64,000 bases of DNA from Diphasiastrum complanatum (Eukaryota > Streptophyta > Lycopodiopsida > Lycopodiales > Lycopodiaceae): the NCBI GenBank assembly GCA_029204225.1, contig CM055109.1:33573963-33637962 (forward strand), written 5' to 3'. Within the stretch, counting starts at the first letter, position 1; the number at the start of each line of letters is the position of its first letter. The notes below the pieces were generated by a model. It did no database searches, was not told where the DNA came from, and saw only the letters and a program-made list of their open reading frames with translations. Of this stretch, positions 38,771-51,924 are shown one piece after another. A program made the translations under genes and the position numbers.

Positions 38771-40059
38771 GAAGATCACCTTTGCATCGTCAACAATCGA
38801 CTTGTGCATCACATCCAAGGCACAAAACTTCCCCCCCTACCGTTTTTGTATAGTAACCAGATTCCAGTTGGTTTGACAACCCAGTCTAGATTCGGATTTC
38901 CTTCATGCTATCAAAGGTAGCAAGAAAACGATAAGTTTTGAGGACATATACGCAAAGAGATGCTCATAACAACATAGGCATTCTCCAACCTCCATTGACA
39001 TTGCTGGTACTGCCAAGGGTTTACAGATTCTAATTTTATTATAACTTAGATTGCAAAAGACGTCAATCTATAAATTAATAGAAATTAAGAGCACAACAAG
39101 ATAGTAGCACACTTCAGACAGACCATGTCTATTCTTGTATTAGGTTTCTCTGGCTAAAAATCCTTTACTTGATGCAAGTTGCAGCAGCGAATTTGCTATT
39201 TGTTTTATGCTAAGTCCATGTCCAGTGTAATTCGAATGGAAAAACAAAGACAGACCATTAGCCTGCAGATTGCACGTGTAACGATCGCAAGACATACTCA
39301 CCTAATTAAGATGTCTTGGGGATGTGGACATTACCTGACTTCTGGGTGGAATGACAACACAGCGGCTGAGTGAAAAAAGAGAGCCACACTTTGTTAAACG
39401 CATCGACTGAACGCTGGGATTGTAAGCTTCAATGACACAGGCTATCGGCAGTTGACAACACATGACAAAGATACAAGGATCATTTACAGCTAGGGAGGCA
39501 ACTTAGGAGGCGTAAATAGGATGCTGAACAGCAAGACAAGAAGAAGTCCTGAGCTGTACATTGAGAGTTCAGGAACACGAATGTCCTGTGGAAACCAGCA
39601 ACAACTGTGCCAGCGGAGCTTCAGAGGTCGTTGCGTGGCAAAAGAGGGAATGCGCATTCAGTTTAGATTTTTGCAATATGTAATTTAATATTCCAAAATC
39701 ACGAGCAGGACTCAGACCATGACACTTTAGCTATGCAATCGAAAGAATTAGCGGAGAAAGAAGGTTTAGCCTTACGTCCAAGTTCAATTTCCAAGTCCAT
39801 ATCTGCAGGTTGGCTGCCTGCAATGTCTTGTGAAATCACAGATGTATTCGGTTTGTTCATTTGCAGTGAAATTATACGACCAACTGAGACCACTGCGCAC
39901 CACATGGGCGCCCAAAGATTTAGTCCCATCTGAAGAACTCGCGGTTATGAAATCATCACATAGGTTTGTTACGCTAAAGCAAGCGTCTAGAAACGAAGCG
40001 AAAGACACCTGAAGTAGAAACAAGGTGGCAAACATAGAGAAAAATTGAATGATCGCCAT
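38771..40059 (-). pseudogene. S1-family secreted protein, pseudogene copy 2
   Basis: From ATG at 40059: MAIIQFFSMFATLFLLQ (signal peptide), FSVTNLCDDFITASS, SLGAHVVRSGLSWSYNF, TEYICDFTRHC. Compared with copy 3, a Cys is Ser in ITASS, one of the S1 domain's conserved cysteines. The frame ends at 39784. A downstream exon-like piece (CATGAAGGAAATCCG after an AG, about 38910-38780) encodes NPNLDWVVKPT and then loses frame. The WVV-x-G-Y pattern resembles the end of the S1 domain; that link is inference. Confidence 0.7.
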
Positions 40060-40089
40060 AGGGAGAGAGAGAGAGAGCGCGCGGCACAG

Positions 40090-40126
<37 letters not shown>

Positions 40127-41310
40127 GAGCGTGCTTTACCTTTGTGTACTTGCTTTATAAAGACACTAGAGACGACATTAGCTGAAGTAGAAAAATTTCA
40201 AACCAAAAGCGACGATGCTAAATTCCAAATGAGTAATTCCCCCTAAAACCAGTTCCAGCGGGAGTATTCGAATTAGAAAGCACTAATTCTTAGTTCCTGC
40301 TAATTTAGCCATTAGTGAGAAAAGTACATCAAATAATTTATATTTCTTAGTGTTTACTTGTGTTCTTTACACTATTATAATGATTAAACTATGCATGTTT
40401 ACTATTGTTATGATTTAATCAGAATCAATCACAATTGCATGCATCCTCATGCTAGACGGCTTTATGTGCAAAGCCCATAATAGCCTTGGCCTATTGAAAG
40501 AAAGTTCTAACTTTTACATAGGATCCACTGCACTTAGAGCCATGGCTCTAAAATCTAGAAAGCCCTTGATAATTATTATCTAAAGTGTCAACAAATACAA
40601 CAATATCACATGTCAACAAGGCCTAGATAAACACTCGTTCCTTAATATGATGTTAGGGTTCTTGAGCCAAGTACACAAATGAAAAGGCCTATGCATCTTT
40701 TTTCCCTACATATTAAATTCTAAAATGGCACATAGCATATTTAAATAGTACCATATGATTGGGAAGAGTTTCATTATGACTATATGCTTGTGTGGGAAAG
40801 CTTCACGTGACCAACATACAAATTCGTTCATTCTTTTTGGATAGGGCGGAGGTTACAGTAAAAATAATTAAACATCAACATCACAATGGGCAACAAGCCA
40901 CATTTCTTTTTTGCAATTTTGGGGTGCACATAGTTCTATTTGTTTGCAATAGCTTATGGATGCAATTTGTGGTTTATCACTAAATTCATTGCACGTGTCC
41001 AATGAGTTAGTTCATGTGGTAGGATAGTCCTTTTATAACTCATCACATATTGTAGAGATCCAACGTAGGTCATTTTTTTGGGTGTTTAGATTCTTTCCAC
41101 GCATATTCATCTGTGTTTACCTGTTTATTTGTTTATTTTTTTAATTTGGAAATGTTTGTTGAATATTTGGAATCTCACTACATAGGATAGAGTTGGTGTT
41201 TTTTGTGGCCAACCTTTTAACGATTGTCAGGTTTATGACTTAATCTTCAAAGTTTAGATTTTAGTTGTTAAGGTTTAGGAAATACAAACTTTTGATGACT
41301 CAATATTGAT
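38863..41310. repeat. SPH-repeat copy 2
   Basis: Same orientation as copy 1. It has 27 bp near 39410 and about 24 bp near 39560 that copy 1 lacks. The segment 40140-41310 is AT-rich with no gene seen. Confidence 0.8.
40063..40132. repeat. GA-rich microsatellite upstream of S1 copy 2
   Basis: GAGAGA tract with GCGCGCGGCACAGAGC inserted, directly upstream of the S1 start codon. Confidence 0.85.
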
Positions 41311-42105
41311 TTTTTGATGACCTTGAAAGTGAGATAGATTATGATGAAGATGATGATTGGAGATCTGGCAATGAGGCCTTGGAGGCCATGATTGAATAAT
41401 CTAAAGCCTATTAAAAAACTTTGCCTATAATGGAGGAATTTTTGGAATTTCAAAAAAGATATCCCCCTAGATCTAGATATAACCCCTCAGGAAATGTAGA
41501 GGCCATTGGAGGACATGACATCAACAGAACAAACGTCGTTGATTACGATGATTATGATATGGCAAGTAGATATTATATTGGTATTGATATTGTTCAACTT
41601 TCTTATTTCTTATTGGTATTGATATTGTTCAATTTTCTTATTGAGTTTGCAGTGTTATGTATCATTCTAAATTTATTTTCTTTTCTCGTTTACAGTATGC
41701 TATGAGGCATTTGAGGTGTATCAGCTGGGAGAAAAGATGTTTCTCTATCTAATTATTTGAAAAACTTTCAAAATAATGAGATTTGTATATATCATTCATC
41801 TTATAATCCATATGTAACCACTGTCATTATGACCATCAAATCATTATCAGTTTGTTTAGGAGGCCATAAGTACGCAAGAGAAACATATAAAATATTTTTT
41901 GTACAAGAGGGATTTGGCTATTAAGATATTGGGTTATACTCCCAATGAGACAACGAAAAGATCATCTACATTGGCCCTTTATTCGGGTTACATTGATATG
42001 AGCAAGAGGAAAAATTTAGAATTTTTGGATCCATATGAAAGGAGATTATTCCTTCATGACAATACCATCCGTCTGAATCTTGAAGAGGATGATGATGATA
42101 ATTAA
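41311..42105 (+). pseudogene. Unknown acidic protein gene fragments
   Basis: Coding-like pieces on the plus strand: DDLESEIDYDEDDDW at 41315, then (after two stops) MEEFLEFQKRYPPRSRYN, NVEAIGGHDINR and VVDYDDYDMA (41421-41560). After a gap come AIKILGYTPNET, YIDMSKRKNLEF, PYERRLFLHDN and an acidic end LEEDDDDN before a TAA at 42103. An end of this kind, closing on a natural stop, suggests the 3' half of a real gene. No family recognised. It converges on transposase copy B and is absent beside copy A, where the SPH-repeat cuts in. Confidence 0.4.
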
Positions 42106-42134
42106 ATACTTTTTTGTAATAGATTTTTGATATA

Positions 42135-44786
42135 TTACAAGGATCTCTCTTTTGTAATGAATTTGAATGCCTTTCGAAATATCGTAATACTTGGCGAGTT
42201 TTTAGCTTGATATCTAAATTGTGCTCTTCTGTAAAACCACTGAAAAAGTTGAACTAAATATTTATTTCTTGAATTGTGTCCTCCATGATTTGTTGTGCTA
42301 TGAAATGCTCCCCTTGCTTGCCAATGAGATTTTTCCATGTCTTGTGATGACCAGATACTTAAGCTCCCATATTCCTTTGCAAAATAAGTTGCATGATGAA
42401 GAAGGATGTCCTGCAAACAATAGTTTTGATTAGTTACATCAGTAGAAAAAAATATAAGCCTGAATGAGAAAATTACTAGATAATGATATAGATTAGGACC
42501 ATGTAATGAGTAACGTTGTGTTTTCCCCAACAATCATGTACATATTTTACAAATGTGGTGCAATGATTTTGCAAATCCTCATATCTTCTGATGATAGGTT
42601 TTCTTTCCTAATAACACTTATGAGTTTGTCTAAATTGGTCCACACTTGTCCCTTTTCCACTCAATTACTTCCTTCCAGTGTTCGTGTGGCTTGAACAATT
42701 TCTTTCGATATTTCGTATCTGACACTTGATTCTTTGCATGTGTGATTGGATTCTTCTTGCTTTAGCACCTCCAATTGATGGCTTATTAGGAATGTTTCTT
42801 TTTTTTCCCGGAGAGTGTTTTCAATCGTGACATTTCCTTTATGTAGTCCTGCATTTGACAAAACTATTTCCAACCTCCTAATTGTTGCTTTAGCCATTGG
42901 CTCTGGTTTCTGATTCCATGCTAGTAGAATATGCAGGTAAATTAGTTTTTCAATAATACGAACCTCAGCATGCAATGTGCATATGTGAACATATTTTAAT
43001 GGAATTGGCAGAGCACTTTTCATATTTGCATCTTCAGCTGCTCGTGTTGAGCCAGTGTTTGTTGATCGTTCCAAATTCATATTGTAGCAATCCTTCATGC
43101 AATAAAGACATGGATGCTTTGATGTTGCCCTGTGCGAGACATTATACATACATTTTATTGTTTTCAAATCTCCTGCAAGCCGCCATTGAATTTAAAAACT
43201 TCCATGGTTTTCGATTGTAGATTTCTCACCCTCCAAATGTCTCTTTATAATCTTGCCATAATTTGTTCTTGAAATTATCCATGATAGTATTTTATGGTTC
43301 TCTTTCAAGACCTGTAGAGAAACAAGTAATGCATGACATGTCAATAAAAACTGGCAAGGTATGAATCGTTTATATAGATATTCTAAATGAAAATTAAAAT
43401 GTATACTTGGAATGCCGCCAACCACCATATGTAATTTTCCGATTGAACACTAAACGTTCAATCATCTATATCTGAAAGTTTGTTCATCAAAGTGACACTC
43501 ACACGTTCCAACTTCTAACCCTTGATTATTTCAGATTCATCAAATTTTATTACAATAATGATCTTTCCATTTACTTGATGTTCGTCTAGTTTATAGAATC
43601 GAATAATGTATTTTAGAACATTTTCAATATCAAGGAAAATATTATTGCAATCGTTGTAATTGAGCTCACCATATTCTGATTTGTATAATTCAGTTATATG
43701 AAGTGGTTGGCCAACTACTTTGAACATTCTGTCATTATAAAAATTTCTAGCTAATTTTACCCGATATGGACGTGGAAGATTAATTATCTTCACCATCACT
43801 TGGGAGAAAGCTTCTTTAAATATTCTAAAAAAAGTAGAATAAGCATTTCTGCTAATTCCAGATACATCACATGCACCTTGTATCACATTCGCATACAAAT
43901 ATAATTGAACCTTAATCAAAATAGTCTCTACAATTTCATTTTCATTTTTTCAAACCGAGCATTTTTTATCATTTCCTTTGCTGACTTTCTTGGTAAAACA
44001 TGACTTAAAGATGATCCAATGCATGAACGATCTATTAGATAGTTCTTTGCCACCAAACATGATCTGCAACAAACATATGAAACTCAAATTATGTTTAATA
44101 AATAAATAATTCATGTTATCAAGTGCAAATCAAACAATGACATATACAAATCAAATAAACAGTTTAGATGACAACATACTTGAATGCTCGGATTCTTTTT
44201 TTCTGATTGCCGCTATGTGTAGATAGGTCATCAATATTCTTCATCGGTACTCTCTTTCTTTTCATCTTCATCATTGCCTTACTGATAACTTTTAGATCAA
44301 CGGCAGATTTTAAACTCTCGGATTGCAACTTTTCCATGGATTCTAACATTTCTTGGTTTGATCCTCGAAGAGTACATAGCATTCTCGAGTGCATTGTTTT
44401 CAGTACTAGTGTGTTGCACATAATGAAGCAATTGTTGATTTGTGTTGATTAGCAAACTGTAATTGTTGATTCAGACAAGAAATGCTATGCATTCCAATAT
44501 CATGCAACCTTTGACAATATCCAAGTAATCCGCTATTTCCTTCACATACATATCTGAGAAGATGAGTTATGGACTTAAAATCTGGACACAAATTGGTAGC
44601 TGGATGATTAGGATAAATTGATCCATCCACTCACAAATCTGTATTCATTTGATTATTCATTCTCAATTCTCTAATTATTACTGCAACATTCTCTACAACT
44701 TTCACATTTTTCTTAATAATTGGAGTGCATTCCATTGGAAGAGCAACATGCAAATGGAACATTGCCATTGTTAAAGCTACAATCAT
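42135..44786 (-). pseudogene. Transposase-like multi-exon gene, copy B (decayed)
   Basis: Inverted counterpart of 332-2953, beginning at ATG 44786. It shares the in-frame stops and frameshifts of copy A. Pieces: 44630-44406, 44421-44164, 43919-43515 (with FDESEIIKG), 43428-43192, 43167-42661 (with HPCLYC) and the last exon with YGSLSIWSSQDMEKSHW (about 42410-42170). Copy B extends about 40 bp further than A (frame ends RKAFKFITKERSL), so A lost its end to the SPH-repeat. Differences are mainly single substitutions (LDANV to LYANV; NHP to KHP), indicating a recent duplication. Confidence 0.6.
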
Positions 44787-45119
44787 GTAAATGAATCTAC
44801 CTACAATAAATCAATATGAATAGATCTAGCATTCATTATTTTTGTAATGTTTATATCGCATTGAAAAATCATCCCACCTTATATTTCACTATAAGCATAC
44901 AATGATTTCAAAAGTTTTGCCTCTCCCGCTTCAGTTTTTGCATTCAGCACACCAAGATTTTCAGTCTTAAAGCTCTAGTCCCGAATTTTGGAACGAGCAT
45001 ATAAAGAAGTTATTACATCTCATGCTAAACTAACTATTGTCTGAAGTTAACCATACTAGTTAATCTGATATATATTTTATGTAAGCTCTAAATGTGATGA
45101 TGCAATTGGTGTACAATTT
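44787..45119 (-). repeat. 5' flank of transposase-like copy B
   Basis: Inverted match to 1-331. Similarity ends with the window edge, so the full extent is unknown. Confidence 0.6.
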
Positions 45120-45600
45120 ATTTGGTTTATTGTATATGGTTGTGTTTGGGACGTGACCCGTCAGGATATATTGATTGGGCACTGAACCCGTAGCCGGGTA
45201 GCCACACGTAGGAAGAAAATAGCCTGTACAGTGATTTTGAGTTCATTATGCTATACTCAGGGGCATGTCCTGGGTTTGTCAGTATATGTGGCCGTATTGG
45301 GCCTAACTCTAGTTTGGCAGGTGGTAGGCCAGTTTAGTGACACCTGTTGAGCCCATGCAGTTTGGGGCTTTGCTATATGTATAGTGTTTCTTCATAAATA
45401 GACTTAACTTTTGTTGTGCCATGTTTGAGAGCTTGTGAGGAGTGGCTATGGTGATTGTGTGATGTGATTTGCATATTGCACTAGATCCTAACAAAATTTC
45501 AACTATTTCTAGATTATTTGATGGTGTATTTTATGTACTGAAATTAACAAATAATTTATTATCTATTATCAAGATCACAAATCAAGGCTAGAGAGCTTTG
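45120..45600. other. Single-copy stretch, less AT-rich
   Basis: Not seen elsewhere in the window. It is less AT-rich than its surroundings (for example GTAGCCGGGTAGCCACACG). No ORF of note and no RNA structure recognised; it may be an LTR piece. Confidence 0.35.
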
Positions 45601-45639
45601 TTTAATTCTAGACACATGTACCATCATGGATAACAAAAT

Positions 45640-47100
45640 CTATAGAAATTTTCCTTAGAAACAGAGAACGAAATTTGTAATCTTGAGTCATGAATATGCT
45701 CTCAAGTAAAACCAAAATATCAGTTGATAATTAGTATCTTTTCACATAACCATCATTTTGCCTTTCGTATCATTAAATCATATGAATAGCACTACTTCTC
45801 TCTCTTGGAGAATGATAATCATATATACTATATTAATAAATAAGTCATAGATGACGTTATCCCCAACAATGTGCATGATCTCTCTATAGTCAATTTTCTT
45901 GAAGCTAAGATTTTATCATATTTAAAAAATATTCATGAACATTACATCAATTTTTGGCCTATGATGGCATTGCATTTGATGAACTGCTCAAAATATAATG
46001 TCATATTCACAAAGGCAAGACTAGCCCCATGTCATGATATCTCATCACCCAAGCCTCCACTTGGCAAGAGACAAATGCAGACCAAGTCACAAGTGAAAGG
46101 TAGACATTCAAGAACATGTGTGACAATAGATCAATTTAAGCAACAAATACTAAAGAGCTCAACCATGAAGCAAGAATCTCCAAGTACATCCAAGCCATTT
46201 GCTATGATTGATCATTGTCTGATGTGCATTACATGATACAAAATCTCAAGATCTAGTATAAGGACACTACTTGTAGTGCTAACTTATTTTTGAATCGGAT
46301 CATCTTCAACAAGAGATTCCCGGCATAGATAAATTGTGATTGATATTGCATGAATTGTAGGATCATCATTTGATATATGAATACATCATACATGGTTAAA
46401 AGTTTTATAATTTTCTAACTTTCATGTTCAAACCTATATTAAATATATGATAATTATGCTTGTAAACATCCAATCGTATGGAAAATCAGTTTCATTAATT
46501 TGGTTCGATTTTCTTTTTTGCTTATTAACATAAGATACTTTTGATGGTAAGTTATATGTTTTAGTTCTAACCCATAATAGAATTTAGGACTTAATAAAAT
46601 TATGGAGTGTGAATGCCTAGAAGTTCACATGTTTTGACAAATGGGAACATGTTTAAAACTAGGGTCTATAACTAATCACATCAATTACAAAATATGTATC
46701 ACTGTATCGCATACAAATTTCTACATAAACATTTCAGAAAGAGCATATAATACACTAAAACTTCAATGCATTGGCTATTGAAGGTCTTCTTGAGATCGAC
46801 GCAAACGACAAACGGTAATATTATTGTTGGAAAGTTGTCCTTTTAATGATTTCTACCTCGTCTAACCACTAACCAACGTCATTGCTAAATGGGACATGTA
46901 TACCACGTCGTTCTTAATTACTACTTAGTACTAGCACCCGTCGGCTCAACTTTTCTTTTAATGCTATCTTTAATGACCATAATAATGCTATCACTTCGAC
47001 CCCCTCACATCATACATCCGAATTGGCTCGCAACACCGCAAATCGCAAAACACTGCACAATTGCAACAAACCTGCTAATGCGCAACAATATAGAAATGAC
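45640..47100. repeat. Q-repeat copy 2
   Basis: Direct repeat of 34031-35465. Includes an open 121-codon frame (listed separately), then AT-rich sequence without visible genes. Confidence 0.65.
45871..46236 (+). other. Unknown 121-codon ORF in Q-repeat
   Basis: The frame reads MHDLSIVNFLEAKILSYLKN, FWPMMALHLMN, then a basic Ser/Thr/Pro-rich part (KPPLGKRQMQTKSQVKGRHS) and ends LMCIT. The first copy of the repeat has a TAG after about 40 codons, so it is not clearly under constraint. The Lys/Gln-rich second half recalls linker regions of mobile-element proteins, but no family is recognised. Confidence 0.3.
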
Positions 47101-47104
47101 AATT

Positions 47105-47565
47105 TAAATACTCACTCTCTAGAACACCCTACATAAATGATCTGTTATGTAAACCAATCTCCAATTTTACAAGCATTTTTATTTGGCTTCACATTAGGCT
47201 AAAAGGATTTGTGATCAACTTTAGTTCTCCAAACCCCATACTTAAATGATACTTATCACCTCTTTTTGACGGAATTCCTATTTTTAATTTTGTTTTAGCA
47301 AGGATGTGAGGTTCATCTATGGGTATTCAAGTCTATGTAACAAAAGAACTTCCATGGAAATTTTTCAATGACCTCCAAGGTGCATGGCCATATCATTGGT
47401 CTATGTTCTGGTAAGTATTTATAGGTTAGATTAATTTCAAATTTTTGACTTAGTTTATTGTATTATGTTTTTGTTAAGCTTTAACTAATGAAATTATTGA
47501 CTTTTTAATTTAGATTTGTGAATTTGATTATACTCCAATCTCACAATTAGATTTAGCCATTAGTG
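47105..47565 (+). repeat. X-repeat fragment (exon-like block)
   Basis: Cleanest copy of the block: after RM-stop-GSS the frame reads MGIQVYVTKELPWKFFNDLQ and GAWPYHWSMF before a GTAAGT. The next exon reads ICEFDYTPISQLDLAISGG. It follows the Q-repeat directly. Confidence 0.55.
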
Positions 47566-48762
47566 GAGGATGTATCCAAATTGTTTTTTATATTGGATGA
47601 AGAATTGATCGAGTTTCCAATGATGTGTCTTGAAGTCTACATGCTTGATGGTTGGCAAAGATTATCTGAAATTGTGAATACTAAAAAGTGAATAGCTTTA
47701 ATATTAATCATGATTATTGTGAATGCTAATTGTTATTATAATAAGTATTGATCATGATTACTTGTGAATATTGATCGTGTTTACTAAAATATTATGAGTA
47801 CTTATCATTATTATTGTGAATATAAGAGTTGTGAATATTTGAGGATCATTGCCAACTTGAGCTTTCTTTTTTTAATTTTGTCTCTTTGACCAAAATTCCA
47901 AAATGGCGAACATATTTTGTGGCCAAATATTAAACCCTTTGTAAGAAACTATCGTCAAACGAAGATCACCTATTATTTGCAATCTTAACTCTACAATTGT
48001 AAAAACTGTTAACCACGGTTGTGGTAGTGGATGTGATAGTGTAAGCTCTTGCAACTTAAAACCTAAAAAAAAACAAACGAATCTCACCATAACTGAACTT
48101 ACCAATAACCACCTCTTTAGCAAAAAAGCTTCTAAATGCTTTTGTTTATATCTCAAAGATAAAATTGTAATAAAAAAGATCTCCTTTATCAATCCAACAA
48201 TTTCACCATTATGGGAAGGCCTTTGTGATATGATACCATGAGGTTTTTGTTCTATTTGGAGAAGACAAATGAATTCCAACACCTAAATAGGAATCTCATG
48301 TTCTTAGAATTTCGTTAACCTAATCATTTGTTTGATTATCTAGATGAGTACTCGTTTACTCCAGGCATAAATCCAATCTTGGTAGTGATAAGACCTGCCA
48401 ACAAACAAGTACAGCTAAGATATTACAACCTATGATATAGGCCTTGTGTCTAATTATATGCCAGGTTGAAATATGCACATAGCTAGATAAAAAGTTAGAA
48501 CAACATTGCCGGTGAAATAGTTAAGATAAGAATTGTCAATATGTAGAGAATCTACCAACAAGCAGGCAGTAGTGTTTACTCTATACGCTAATAGTGATGT
48601 TAACCTTGTCTGAACTGGGCTTTCTGGTTCTTATAATGCTTACCTCAGAATCCCAACATTGAATATTGAATGGTACACTATCTACCTAAGGCACGCTGAG
48701 GACAAAAAGAACAACAGTTGTATAGTTTAACTACACAAAAATAATATCACAAAGCTGAAGAT
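47566..48762 (+). repeat. T-repeat copy 3
   Basis: Direct copy of 37591-38770. It stops at AAGCTGAAGAT, exactly where a probable LTR begins. A minus-strand 136-codon frame (48282-47872) exists only in this copy and is not conserved. Confidence 0.65.
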
Positions 48763-49430
48763 TGTTGAATTCACACGTGTGGACTGTCCACTGCATGTAT
48801 TTGTCATCTCCTAAGGTGTGTGGATGCACCAAGATCAAGACTAGATTGAGATTCAAAATCTATCTTTGAATCTATGGCAAAAACACACTACTACATGCAT
48901 TCAATCACTTCCAACTCTCACTCACACGTGTTGGAAGTATTCAAAAAATAATCTAAGGAAAAACAAGCTGCTCTCCTTGGGTAGAGAGAGAAAAAGCATC
49001 ATGAGCTCTCGGGTAGAGAGAGAAAGCTAGAAATTCAATGACACTCAAAATCCACTCAATCTCAAAATCAATTAGATCCAAAATGAGGAGTACAACGATA
49101 CTAGTAGATTCATGAGCTACCACTATGCTTAACTATGATTGGATCCCACTTTGCCACCTCTTAATCCTATTGGACCATTGATCCATGCACCTCTAAATTC
49201 TATTGGACTATATTCAAGCACACCTCAAATTCCTATTGGACCACACATGGTTCCACCTCTAAAACCTATTGGACATCTTAAACTTCATCAAACAAAAGCA
49301 TTACACTTGTCTACACTCTAATTGGAACAAGTTTGGCCTCCTACTCTATTTTGGCTCAATAGTGGCATTACAAGTGGAAATGGATAATTTGCCATCTATG
49401 CCAAATTTGACCCTATCAACATCCTACACC
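48763..49430. mobile_element. Probable solo LTR with CCTATTGG array
   Basis: Begins TGTTGAATTCACACGTG at the break in the T-repeat and plausibly ends near CATCCTACA. It carries two GGGTAGAGAG motifs like the copia LTR region at 6590-6640. Between 49139 and 49330 are five copies of a motif close to CCTATTGGAC. No coding region accompanies it. Confidence 0.4.
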
Positions 49431-49452
49431 TAAATGCTTGACTATGAAATTC

Positions 49453-49566
49453 TAATGTATGTATAATGTCTCGCATAGGGCAACATCAAAGCATCCATGT
49501 CTTTATTGCATGAAGGATTGCTACAATATGAATTTGGGACGATCAACAAACACTGGCTCAACACGA
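49453..49566 (+). pseudogene. 114-bp fragment of the transposase-like gene
   Basis: Matches 1963-2076 almost perfectly, encoding the HPCLYCMKDCYNMNL region, and stops within ...NTGSTR. It is a third, very short copy that ends inside an exon, so it came from DNA-level rearrangement rather than transposition of the element. Confidence 0.85.
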
Positions 49567-49741
49567 GAAGGTGAAGATGCTCATAGATTTTGCACATTCA
49601 CATAGAGATCTATTCTTTCTCTCGGCCACTCCATTTTGAGATGGAGAGTAGGCACAAGAGAACTCTCTTTTGATGCCTTCAAGCTCACAAAAATCAGGAA
49701 ATTTATTGGAGATATATTTACCACCTCCATCACTTTTGTTT
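49567..49741 (-). pseudogene. Copia integrase fragment
   Basis: Minus strand reads KSDGGGKYISNKFPDFCELE, REFSCAYSPSQNGVAERKN and SLCECAK, the second half of a copia integrase core. It differs from the copia copies at 9 kb and 19 kb, so it is another family member. It is bounded on both sides by unrelated blocks. Confidence 0.85.
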
Positions 49742-50935
49742 AACCCTTGAGAGCAACAAGACCAAGGGGACAAAGACAAGATACTTGATATATTGTATCG
49801 TGAGTTTCCACAACCAAATCGATTTACTGACAAATGGGCAAAGATGAGTATGTGTATGCATACTCGTCATAAGCGCCAATCATTAAGACGATTATGTAGT
49901 AAAGGCAAGAAGAGGCCGGGATCGGCATCTAAAAAAGATTGGGGAAAAATTGTTTATGAATCCAAGCATCCTAATTTCGAGCGCTTTAAACAAGAAAGAC
50001 AGGCAACAAAATCAAGGCTTATCTTTTAGGCCAATCTCACCTGGGATCGGGAGGCAAGGCCAATATGCATGTCCAATTTGTCAGCAATTCCCTTTTAGCT
50101 AACTGCATTTCATATGTTTATTGTTTACCAATAATTTTTTGTTTTTTTCTAATCATCGATTTGTGTTGATGTAGGTTGAAGATTATGGGTGTAAGTATAT
50201 CATTAGAGGAGTTCCAAATCCAAAAAAGACCCTTTGTAAAGATTCTTTTTATATTTTTTCTCAAATTTTTCTTACACATGGACCAATCAAAACACTCAAA
50301 TTTGAAATCTACATAACATAACTTTTTGAGTCCACATTTTGATTCCATACTAAAAATGGCATAACTTTTTAGTGGTAAGTCCGAATTTAGAGAAGTTTAG
50401 TGCATTGGAAAGTGCTCAACAAGGGCTTTCCAATGATATGTTATATGACATACTTCTAAGCCACATTTAAAAAGTTATGGCAAGTCAAAAGTATTCGTGT
50501 TATAATATTTTAATAATAAAAAAGGCATCTTGCCCGAATTCTTAAAGGGTCTTTTTGGAACTCAAAACTCTTGTGATGAAATGTCGAGTACAATACTGGA
50601 TATCACCAAGGCTATAGTGCCTTGGTTGATCATCTTGCGGCACAAGGCGTACATCCAAGGGTAAATTTTTGTTACATAATTTGTATTTCATTTCAATTTT
50701 ATGACAAGTGTTTGGCTAATAATTATTAATTTGTTTTGTGAATGTGTATGTAGTGGGCATCTGCTTCCTTTGTGAAAGAAAGTATGGGAGGGAACCAAGG
50801 ATAAGAAGGGAATGAAGATGAAGAGGACGAAGGTGAAGACGAAGGACAAGATTTGGCTTTGGACAAGAAGATGAGGGAGAAGATAGTGAAGACGAAGAAG
50901 CCTACTATTACTTCTTAGATTTGATGTATTTCTAG
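49736..50935 (+). pseudogene. En/Spm (Ptta)-like gene, copy 3, 5'-truncated and MITE-split
   Basis: Starts at TTTAACCCTTGAGAGCAAC, the region of the shared TGA, so the first half is missing. It continues with SLRRLCSKGKKRPGSASKKDW and a one-base deletion near 50021 (SRLIF-stop). The next exon, beginning VEDYGCKY, is split at 50201-50578 by a MITE. The final exon keeps the acidic tail (EGNEDEEDEGEDEGQDLALD) in frame apart from one TAA. Confidence 0.55.
50201..50578 (+). mobile_element. MITE copy 3 (in En/Spm-like exon)
   Basis: About 378 bp; left end CATTAGAGGAGTTCC, right end diverged (CTCTTGTGATG). The empty site exists at 29515-29530 (GTAAGTATACAAATGCC), which proves insertion into this copy after the E-unit was duplicated. 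Comparison shows a base or two lost at the target and no simple duplication. Confidence 0.75.
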
Positions 50936-50938
50936 TAC

Positions 50939-51920
<982 letters not shown>

Positions 51921-51924
51921 TGTG

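Noticed and set aside
39699-39929. Alternative minus-strand frame with DMDLEIELGRKAKPSFSANS overlapping S1 copy 2
   Set aside because: It has no signal peptide or family pattern and is a shifted reading across the S1 domain; kept out as a shadow frame.
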